Both the position numbers and the translations under genes were made by a program. The notes below the pieces were generated by a model that worked only from the letters and a program-made list of their open reading frames with translations, was not told the origin of the DNA and did not search any database. Shown piece after piece: positions 25,208 through 31,170 of a stretch of 31,170 nucleotides of DNA. The stretch is from JABMOV01 sp964654545. GTDB lineage: Bacteria > Fidelibacterota > Marinisomatia > Marinisomatales > JABMOV01. The DNA lies in contig CAZZIU010000021.1 in NCBI GenBank assembly GCA_964654545.1, positions 1 to 31,170 on the forward strand, read 5' to 3'. The stretch's first letter is position 1; the number at the start of each line of letters is the position of its first letter.

Positions 25208-26863
25208 ATGAGTGCAGTAGCTACCAAACGCAGAATTGGCGACATCCTGATAGATTCAGGAAAAATAACGGATGATCAACTCCATGAAGCCCTGGAGTTT
25301 AAAGATGAACACCGCGTTTATTTGGGAAAAGCCATTACCGCTTTGGGCTATCTCACTGAAAAGGAACTGGTGGAAATTTTAAGTGAGCAGCTTGGCATAC
25401 CTTATCTTGAATTAACTGGATATGAAATCCAGGGTGACGTCCTTGCTTTGGTGGATCAGGATTTTGCTGAAAAATATAAAATAATGCCCTTGTTTTATAT
25501 TGATGATTCGCTGACTGTTGCAACAGCTGATCCCTTGAACGTGCAAATGGTGGATGAATTGGCAGTAACGACCAATAAAGACATCAATCTTATCTTGGCA
25601 CCGGAAAGCGAAATTACTCAAGCCATTGATTTGTTCTATGGCGCGGCCATGTACGAAACCGGAAAAACCGGTGATCCAAAGGTTAAATCCAAACAAATTG
25701 ACCAAGATACGGAAATCATTGAAGCAGTAAATATGCTTTTTAATGAAGCTATTAAGATCGGTGCCAGTGATGTTCATGTTGAACCACGTGAAAAAGATGT
25801 GAGGATACGATTCCGCGTGGATGGTGTTTTGCAACAGCATTATACCGTACCGAAAGCATCCATGAGTCCTCTTATTTCCCGTATCAAGGTTATGTCGGAC
25901 ATGGATATTTCTGAGTCACGAAAACCACAAGATGGTCGTTTTACGCATTATATTGGTACAAAGCGAGTGGACGTCCGTGCTTCGACCTATCCTACCCCAA
26001 ATGGTGAAGTGGCGGTTATGAGAATTCTGGATCAATCAAAAAGTAAAATTGATCTGTCCAAACTAGGATTTCAGGAAGCCATGCTCGAAGAGTGGCGACG
26101 ACTAATTCACTTACCAAATGGAATAATTCTTGTTTCAGGTCCGACGGGAAGTGGTAAAACCACAACCTTGTATGCAACGATTCATGTGATCAATACGACG
26201 GATGTCAATATCATGACGGTTGAAGATCCGATAGAATACCAACTGGACAATATTAATCAGGGTATGGTTAACAATAAAGCAGGGATGACCTTTGCCGCTG
26301 CTTTGCGATCCATGTTACGACAAGATCCGGATATTATCATGGTTGGTGAAATGCGTGATGTGGAAACCGTTGAGCTGGCTATTCGCGCTGCTTTAACCGG
26401 TCATTTGGTATTCAGTACTATTCATACCAACAGTGCAGCGGCCAGTTATTCACGATTGGTGGACATGGGAATAGATCCCTATATGGTCAGTTCAACGATT
26501 CGTGGAGTCTTGGCGCAAAGGTTGATAAGAAAATTATGTGATAAGTGCAAACGCGCCTATACACCAACACCGGAAATTTTAAAGAGTTTAAAGATGGAGG
26601 GTGATCCTGACAGCTTTACATTCTTTGAACCGGTAGGTTGTGTCCATTGTAGAAATTCAGGATACACCGGCCGGGGAGGTGTTTATGAATTGATGATTTC
26701 AGATGAAGAGATTGAAAATGCTATAAACAAAGGTATTAGTACCACTGATTTAGAAGATTTGGCAGAGAAAAAAGGTATGCTTTCTCTGCGAAAGGCTGCA
26801 ATTCGTTACGTGACATCCGGCGAATCATCGGTTGAAGAAGTATTTAGGATAACACTGGGGTAA
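25208..26863 (+). CDS. pilB: Pilus extension ATPase PilB
   Basis: This 551-residue cytoplasmic motor drives pilus assembly. The N-terminus (about 8-75) is an MshEN/GspE-N domain with RIGDILIDSGKITDDQL followed by a second LGKAITALGYLTEKEL half. The ATPase part has Walker A GPTGSGKTT (311-319), Asp box (TVEDPIEYQ), Walker B (DPDIIMVGEMRD) and His box (LTGHLVFSTIHTN). Zinc-binding cysteines are C444, C447, C478 and C481. Length and order match PilB/MshE. Some MshEN domains bind cyclic di-GMP; the motif here is only partly kept. Only 3 bases separate it from both neighbours (pilD ends at 25204, the activator starts at 26867). Confidence 0.95.
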   Translation: MSAVATKRRIGDILIDSGKITDDQLHEALEFKDEHRVYLGKAITALGYLTEKELVEILSEQLGIPYLELTGYEIQGDVLALVDQDFAEKYKIMPLFYIDDSLTVATADPLNVQMVDELAVTTNKDINLILAPESEITQAIDLFYGAAMYETGKTGDPKVKSKQIDQDTEIIEAVNMLFNEAIKIGASDVHVEPREKDVRIRFRVDGVLQQHYTVPKASMSPLISRIKVMSDMDISESRKPQDGRFTHYIGTKRVDVRASTYPTPNGEVAVMRILDQSKSKIDLSKLGFQEAMLEEWRRLIHLPNGIILVSGPTGSGKTTTLYATIHVINTTDVNIMTVEDPIEYQLDNINQGMVNNKAGMTFAAALRSMLRQDPDIIMVGEMRDVETVELAIRAALTGHLVFSTIHTNSAAASYSRLVDMGIDPYMVSSTIRGVLAQRLIRKLCDKCKRAYTPTPEILKSLKMEGDPDSFTFFEPVGCVHCRNSGYTGRGGVYELMISDEEIENAINKGISTTDLEDLAEKKGMLSLRKAAIRYVTSGESSVEEVFRITLG

Positions 26864-26866
26864 CCC

Positions 26867-28246
26867 ATGAATTTCTTGGTCATATCACCCGTTCGCAAAT
26901 CTAACAAAAAGAACAAGTTTCCATCCGGTCTAAGGCAATATTTAAAGGAAGTTAGTTCGGACATAACCATTACCAGAGACGCCGCTTCAGGAATGAGTTA
27001 TGTTTCCGTCGAGCACTACGATGCAATCTGGGCAGACTGGGACCTGTTGAAAGATGTTTTCCCGAATTTTATTAAGCATCTCGGAAAATACGATCCACAC
27101 GTACCATTGATCATTGTTACTGACGACAAGCGCATTGATATTCGAATCGCTATGAATCTGACAAATATATTTGCCATCATACATTCTTCTGGAGCTTTGG
27201 AATCTGCAAAAGAAATATTCCGTCGTTTGACGACTTATTCAGAAATTATCAATATGGTTTCGGAAAGTTTGATGCCCCAGATTCGTCCAAGTGGTTTTGG
27301 GCATTTTGTTGGTAATTCAATTCCCATGATGAAGATGTATAAGCAGTTGGCGAAAGTGGCCAGCACTAATTTTACAGTATTAATACTTGGAGCCAGTGGA
27401 AGTGGAAAGGAACTGGTTGCCAAAACCATCCATGAAACCAGCCATCGTGCGGGCAAACCATTTGTATCTCTAAATTGTGCCGCAATACCAGAGAACCTGC
27501 TGGAAAGTGAAATATTCGGGTATGAAAAAGGAGCATTTACCGGTGCAAATCAACCCAAACCAGGTAAATTTGAGATGGCGGATACTGGTACAATATTTCT
27601 TGACGAAATCGGTGATATGGCGTTACCTCTGCAAGCAAAATTATTGCGGGTTCTGGAAGACGGTATTGTCGAACGACTGGGAGGGACTAAGGGCAAAAAA
27701 GTTGACTTTCGATTGTTAGCGGCAACCAATCAGGATTTATCAGCGATGGTGGAAGAGGGGAAATTTCGATCCGATCTTCATTTTAGAATGAACGTCATTC
27801 CAATTAACCTGGCACCACTTGCTCATCGTGATGACGATGTACTCCTTCTGTCCCTGTATTTATTGAATAATATTATTAGTAATAGTTTAAATGAAATTGA
27901 GTATATAAGCTGGGATTTGATTGAAGATCTAAAAGGTCGCGAAATTCGAGGAAATGTTAGGGAATTGGAAAATCTGTTAACGCGGGTTGTGTTTAATTCC
28001 GATTCCAAAGAAATTGGGAAACAACACATTCAGGATCCGATGATAGAGCAGGAGACAAAAGAGGTGGATGCCACACCAATTTCAAATGGAGAAATTTTAC
28101 CTTTGTGGGAACTTGAAAAATATGCAATTAAAAATGCGCTCACACAATTTGATGGAAATATTAGCAAGGTATCCACAATGCTGGAAATATCCAGGGTCAC
28201 GTTGTATAGAAAATTAAAAAAATACGAAATTGATTTTCAGGAATAA
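26867..28246 (+). CDS. Sigma-54 activator of the NtrC/PilR type with degenerate receiver
   Basis: The 459-residue protein has three parts. Residues 1-125 look like a receiver fold but lack the N-terminal acidic pair (VISP) and the Lys-Pro motif (IIHSSG). D57 in IWADWD is the only candidate phospho-site, so phosphorylation control is doubtful. Residues about 148-375 are an AAA+ domain with Walker A GASGSGKE (from 175), an intact GAFTGA loop (222-227) that contacts sigma-54, and LDEIGDM. The C-terminus (about 415-459) is a Fis-type helix-turn-helix (NISKVSTMLEISRVTLYRKL). It lies within the pilus operon, and a sigma-54-type promoter lies before the pilin gene, so activation of pilin transcription is the likely job. 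No PilS-type kinase is present in the window. Confidence 0.93.
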   Translation: MNFLVISPVRKSNKKNKFPSGLRQYLKEVSSDITITRDAASGMSYVSVEHYDAIWADWDLLKDVFPNFIKHLGKYDPHVPLIIVTDDKRIDIRIAMNLTNIFAIIHSSGALESAKEIFRRLTTYSEIINMVSESLMPQIRPSGFGHFVGNSIPMMKMYKQLAKVASTNFTVLILGASGSGKELVAKTIHETSHRAGKPFVSLNCAAIPENLLESEIFGYEKGAFTGANQPKPGKFEMADTGTIFLDEIGDMALPLQAKLLRVLEDGIVERLGGTKGKKVDFRLLAATNQDLSAMVEEGKFRSDLHFRMNVIPINLAPLAHRDDDVLLLSLYLLNNIISNSLNEIEYISWDLIEDLKGREIRGNVRELENLLTRVVFNSDSKEIGKQHIQDPMIEQETKEVDATPISNGEILPLWELEKYAIKNALTQFDGNISKVSTMLEISRVTLYRKLKKYEIDFQE

Positions 28247-28254
28247 CGAATTAC

Positions 28255-29466
28255 ATGGGAAAGTATAACTGCAGAATAGTCTCTGAAGATGGTACCATTG
28301 TGGAATCCATTCTAGAGGCTGAATCAAAATTTTCAATTTATGAGGATGCAGATAAACGGAATGAGATGGTTCTTTCGGTCAAACCATACAAGCCGCCTGT
28401 CAATATTTCTGAACTTCTTAATGCCCGGAAAAAAGTAAAACCACAGGAATTAGAGAATTTTACCACCCAATTATCGGTCCTGATTGATTCCGGGATTCCA
28501 TTGATTACAGCATTGGAAGCACTGGTTGACCAAGTAGAGACAACTTCAATGAAAAAAGTGGTCTCCGGTGTTGTGGATCGTGTCAATTCAGGTTTGCCAC
28601 TTTCTGATAGTTTTGCATTCTATCCGGGAGTGTTTAACGAACTGTATGTGAATATGGTTCGCGCAGGTGAATCTGCTGGCGTTCTGGATGAAATATTGAG
28701 ACGTTTGGCCAGTTTTATCCAACGCGACATTGAAACATCGACCAGCATAAAAAAAGCCATGAGATATCCGAAGCTGGTTGGTGGAGCACTAGGCGCAGCG
28801 ATCGTGGGTGCCACGGTATTTATCATTCCCAAATTCACACCAATGTTTGAATCGCAAGGGTTGGAATTGCCTTTACCAACCAAAATATTAATGGGACTAA
28901 GTGATTTCTTCATAAATTACTGGTATCTGGCAATTGCCGTGTTATTTGGGACTATTTACGGGTTTAAATATGGGGCTAAAACCAAGCAGGGTTCCTACCT
29001 GATGGATATGATGAAATTACGAGTTCCAATTATTAAACATATTGAATTGCAATCCACGTTGGCACGATTCACCCATATGTTAGAAACGTTGACCCATGGA
29101 GGTGTTCAAATTGTTCGATCATTGGAAACAGCAGAAGGAACAATGGGTAACAAGGTAATATCTCGAGATATTAGAAAAGCCCGGGAAAGTGTTGAGCGTG
29201 GTGTCAGTTTGGCCGAATCACTGGGGCAAAGTAAGTGGATACCCAAACTAACCATAAAAATGATTTCTATTGGCGAAAAATCCGGTGCTCTTGAAAAAAT
29301 GCTTGAAAATGTCGGACGTCAGTATGATCTAGAAGTAGAAAACCGGATTTCCAGGTTATCGGCTGCGATTGAACCAATAATGACAGTGGTAATGGGAGCC
29401 TTTGTGGTTTTACTCGTTTTGGGTATTATGTTACCGATGTGGAGCATGATGGGAAATGTAGGTTAA
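28255..29466 (+). CDS. pilC: Pilus platform protein PilC
   Basis: This inner-membrane platform protein of the GspF/PilC family has 403 residues, near the family's usual length. It has two repeated cytoplasmic four-helix domains: about 62-180 with ENFTTQLSVLIDSGIPLITAL, and about 262-385 with RFTHMLETLTHGGVQIVRSL. Membrane spans lie at about 177-195, 222-240 and 375-397. PilB and PilT act on it from the cytoplasm. An extra N-terminal 60 residues (ubiquitin-like or variable) precede the first domain. It starts 8 bases after the activator gene and is the last gene before the pilin promoter gap. Confidence 0.95.
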   Translation: MGKYNCRIVSEDGTIVESILEAESKFSIYEDADKRNEMVLSVKPYKPPVNISELLNARKKVKPQELENFTTQLSVLIDSGIPLITALEALVDQVETTSMKKVVSGVVDRVNSGLPLSDSFAFYPGVFNELYVNMVRAGESAGVLDEILRRLASFIQRDIETSTSIKKAMRYPKLVGGALGAAIVGATVFIIPKFTPMFESQGLELPLPTKILMGLSDFFINYWYLAIAVLFGTIYGFKYGAKTKQGSYLMDMMKLRVPIIKHIELQSTLARFTHMLETLTHGGVQIVRSLETAEGTMGNKVISRDIRKARESVERGVSLAESLGQSKWIPKLTIKMISIGEKSGALEKMLENVGRQYDLEVENRISRLSAAIEPIMTVVMGAFVVLLVLGIMLPMWSMMGNVG

Positions 29467-29531
29467 CCTGAATGGATGTAATAAAAATATACAACTCTGT
29501 AATATATCGTAACAAAATGAGGGGTTTCATA

Positions 29532-29596
29532 AGATACCTATCGAGGAGAGAATTTTGGTAAATTACTGGCACAGTATTTGTTACCGATAGGTCTCT
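29532..29596. promoter_or_regulatory. Inverted repeat flanking the pilin promoter
   Basis: AGATACCTATCG (29532-29543) and CGATAGGTCTCT (29585-29596) are reverse complements at 11 of 12 positions, including a perfect 8-bp core, with 41 bases between them. The sigma-54-type promoter lies between the arms. The right arm covers the expected transcription start. It may be a two-site operator allowing a DNA loop. A weak hairpin in read-through RNA from pilC is the alternative. Confidence 0.55.
29567..29582 (+). promoter_or_regulatory. Sigma-54-type (-24/-12) promoter of the pilin gene
   Basis: TGGCACAGTATTTGTT matches the sigma-54 consensus TGGCAC-N5-TTGCW at all defined positions except T for C at -12. 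Transcription would start near 29593, giving a leader of about 39 bases. That leader contains AAGGAG at 29621-29626, five bases before the pilin ATG, an excellent ribosome site. The gene for a GAFTGA-bearing activator lies 1.3 kb upstream. Major pilin genes in several bacteria are sigma-54 dependent through PilR. Confidence 0.8.
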
Positions 29597-29631
29597 GATG
29601 GGAGAAAAATAGATTCAACTAAGGAGAACGT

Positions 29632-30057
29632 ATGAAAGAACGTAATGAAAAAGGATTTACGCTCATAGAATTGATCATGGTTATTGTGATACTAGGTATT
29701 TTGGCAGCTGTCATAGTCCCTAGATTTTTTGATTTCACATCGGATGCCCATAAAGCATCGATTGATGCTTTTATCGGCAATTTCAAATCATCACTCTCTA
29801 TGTATGCAGCAGACCAAATGGTTAAGAGCGGCTATCGCAGTTATCCCGATGCGGATGATTTCGAAACTGAACCGGCTGGGTTCGGAATTTTACTTGATGA
29901 AGTTCCAGACAGTTGGACTATTGTTTCTGATGGTACCAATAAGGTAAAATTCATGTATGATCTAACCGATCCTGTTACTATTGTCAGATACACGAGCAAC
30001 GGTGAAGACAGCTATACCTTCGAAATCATCGACGGTCCAGATTATGTCACCAATTAA
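29632..30057 (+). CDS. pilA: Major type IV pilin (prepilin)
   Basis: The 141-residue prepilin has a short charged leader (MKERNEKG). The cleavage site is followed by F1 and the hydrophobic helix FTLIELIMVIVILGILAAVI with E5, the invariant glutamate. The segment after the helix (VPRFFDFTSDAHKASIDAF) resembles MshA-type pilins more than Pseudomonas PilA. No cysteines are present, so the usual C-terminal disulfide loop is absent. It is called the major pilin because it has its own sigma-54-type promoter, a strong ribosome site and a hairpin directly downstream. PilD would process it, and PilB and PilT would assemble and retract it. Confidence 0.9.
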   Translation: MKERNEKGFTLIELIMVIVILGILAAVIVPRFFDFTSDAHKASIDAFIGNFKSSLSMYAADQMVKSGYRSYPDADDFETEPAGFGILLDEVPDSWTIVSDGTNKVKFMYDLTDPVTIVRYTSNGEDSYTFEIIDGPDYVTN

Positions 30058-30080
30058 ACCGTAACAATAGATAATTGAGA

Positions 30081-30117
30081 ACACAGGAGGAGGTCAGGAT
30101 ACCTCCTTTTGTGTTTT
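30081..30117 (+). terminator. Hairpin after pilA, likely partial terminator
   Basis: A 14-bp stem pairs 30081-30094 (ACACAGGAGGAGGT) with 30101-30114 (ACCTCCTTTTGTGT), including two G-T pairs, with a 6-base loop. The following T tract is short (TTTT, 30114-30117, overlapping the stem). It lies between the major pilin and a minor pilin, where read-through attenuation is common. The stem also buries an AGGAGG ribosome-binding sequence at 30085-30090. Confidence 0.7.
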
Positions 30118-30122
30118 GTAAG

Positions 30123-30644
30123 ATGCAAGAATTGACAAAACAACAATTGAAAAGTAGCCCCGGTTTCACCTTAATGGAACTGATTATTGTCATTGTGATT
30201 GTTGGTATCCTTTCAGCTCTATCCGTACCAAGAATCACCGGATTGCTTACGTCGATGCAAATGAAAGCTGCCCGGGAAAAAATTCTTGATGACTTAAAAT
30301 ACATCGAGAATTATGCCATAAGTCATCATGATACAACATGGATTGTAATTGACCAACCTAACAACAGCTATGCACTGTATGCAGGTCCATCTGCCGGTGA
30401 TCGACAGCTATTACGAGACCCGTCAACAAACCAGAATGCGGTGATCAATGTTGGTGCGATGTTTAACGGAATCTATATTTCGCAGGTCAATTTTGGCGGA
30501 TCAAATGAAGTATTTTTCAATTGGTACGGTAGCCCCAGTTTTGATGGAAATATTATTTTAAATCAGCAATGGGTCATTCATTTAATTCCTGTTTCGGGTT
30601 ATGTGTATGAATCAACCAGCCTGGATACCCCACCAAATCCATGA
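30123..30644 (+). CDS. Minor pseudopilin/prepilin (GspH/FimT-like)
   Basis: The 173-residue product from ATG 30123 has a leader of 14 residues ending SSPG. The cleavable helix FTLMELIIVIVIVGILSAL follows with E5 kept. After the helix, MQMKAAREKILDDLKYIENYAISHHDT is typical of GspH/FimT-type minor pilins, and the rest is beta-rich. An in-frame GTG at 30111 and TTG at 30075 are alternatives. The TTG would put the first 12 codons inside the terminator hairpin and give an unusually long leader. No ribosome site is obvious next to ATG 30123. The stop overlaps the next prepilin start by 4 bases. It probably primes or tips the pilus, and its expression may depend on read-through from pilA. Confidence 0.87.
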   Translation: MQELTKQQLKSSPGFTLMELIIVIVIVGILSALSVPRITGLLTSMQMKAAREKILDDLKYIENYAISHHDTTWIVIDQPNNSYALYAGPSAGDRQLLRDPSTNQNAVINVGAMFNGIYISQVNFGGSNEVFFNWYGSPSFDGNIILNQQWVIHLIPVSGYVYESTSLDTPPNP

Positions 30645-31170
30645 CGACTAAGATGCCTTCAAAAATTAGCAAACAAAGCGGATTTTCGCTCATAGAGCTT
30701 GTATTGGGTATAGTCGTGGTCAGTATTGCACTGGTTAGTGCGATGGTATCCTTGACCAACGTGGAAGCCAAATCTGTTCATGTCGAAATAGTAAATCGCG
30801 GCACCAATTACGCCAACAATATTATTGAAACGATTATCAATCATCGGTTCGACGAAAATATTGCTGAACCGTGGAGTACTAATTTGGGCGCTGAGGAAGG
30901 CAATAGTGCTGATTACGATGATGTTGATGATTATAATTCCGTAAACTGGTCAAGTAATGCGCTCCCCGGATATGCGGCGATCTCAGTCGTTCAATATGTT
31001 TCAGATATAGATTGGCTAACCCCGGTAGCCAATGTAACACCGTACAAACTTGTTACCGTAACTGTTACCCATAGTGTACTTGATATTCCCATTGTGGTAA
31101 AAACGCTAGTGACAAGTGGTGTTTTGGCATTTGGTACAATAGACCCCGGGGATGATGACGATGGCGATAA
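30641..31170 (+). CDS. Third prepilin, PilV/GspI-like, cut by the window end
   Basis: The frame opens with ATG at 30641, overlapping the previous stop, and is still open at the last base (176 full codons seen). Its leader of 14 residues (MTTKMPSKISKQSG) is followed by FSLIELVLGIVVVSIALVSA, a prepilin helix with E5. Next come residues resembling PilV/GspI minor pilins (NYANNIIETIINHRFDENI). The visible end is acidic (DPGDDDDGD), so more domain or a linker probably follows. An in-frame ATG four codons later (30653) is an alternative start. PilD is the expected processing enzyme. Confidence 0.88.
   Translation, partial: MTTKMPSKISKQSGFSLIELVLGIVVVSIALVSAMVSLTNVEAKSVHVEIVNRGTNYANNIIETIINHRFDENIAEPWSTNLGAEEGNSADYDDVDDYNSVNWSSNALPGYAAISVVQYVSDIDWLTPVANVTPYKLVTVTVTHSVLDIPIVVKTLVTSGVLAFGTIDPGDDDDGD

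Noticed and set aside
15653..29466. Type II secretion system instead of a type IV pilus
   Set aside because: PilT and PilU retraction motors, the PilM actin-like domain and a pilin with its own promoter point to a retractable pilus. No GspL or GspG-type major pseudopilin is seen.
30075..30122. TTG at 30075 as the start of the minor prepilin
   Set aside because: It would run the reading frame through the terminator hairpin and give a 30-residue leader, while ATG 30123 gives a normal 14-residue prepilin leader.

Overview
The window opens with the 3' end of an rRNA operon (tail of 23S rRNA, complete 5S rRNA, strong intrinsic terminator). It then carries 22 protein genes, all on the + strand and mostly touching or overlapping. 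No gene-free stretch exceeds 300 bases. The sequence is moderately AT-rich. One protein (9860-14884) ends in a C-terminal sorting domain of the type IX secretion kind (NYPNPFNPTTRIDY...), other secreted proteins consist of Ig-like modules, and many genes lack a clear Shine-Dalgarno. Together these suggest a member of the FCB superphylum, perhaps Marinimicrobia (SAR406), Calditrichota or a relative. The phylum is an inference from protein style; the 23S tail is too short for me to place it.

Region 1 (564-7666) looks like one operon: a secreted protein of unknown function, a periplasmic FecR-domain protein, a 904-residue predicted outer-membrane beta-barrel with an Ig-like front, and a CHASE2-type class III adenylate cyclase with all key catalytic residues. 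It could be an envelope-sensing unit whose output is cAMP. Region 2 (7717-14884) holds three secreted proteins: one with a cohesin-like domain, one with a formylglycine-generating-enzyme fold that lacks the catalytic cysteines, and a 1674-residue multi-Ig protein with dockerin-like repeats and the sorting tail.

Region 3 (15030-31170) is a nearly complete type IV pilus locus. It runs: DNA-binding/receiver regulator, MshM/ExeA-like ATPase, a PilM-PilN fusion with a long acidic N-terminal arm, PilO, PilP, PilQ secretin, PilT, PilU, a CheY-like receiver, PilD, PilB, a sigma-54 activator, PilC. Then come a sigma-54-type promoter, the likely major pilin and two minor prepilins, the last cut by the window edge. 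The motor ATPases, the inner-membrane platform (PilC and the MN-O-P alignment complex), the secretin and the prepilin peptidase are all present. The activator probably drives the pilin promoter, and a hairpin after the pilin gene could reduce expression of the minor pilins.

The least ordinary points are the PilM-PilN fusion with five copies of a short Leu-Leu-acidic motif in its acidic arm, the inverted repeat bracketing the pilin promoter, the mix of MSHA-like and PilA-type pilus parts, and the FecR/beta-barrel/CHASE2-cyclase operon. None was tested by database search, so novelty is unproven.
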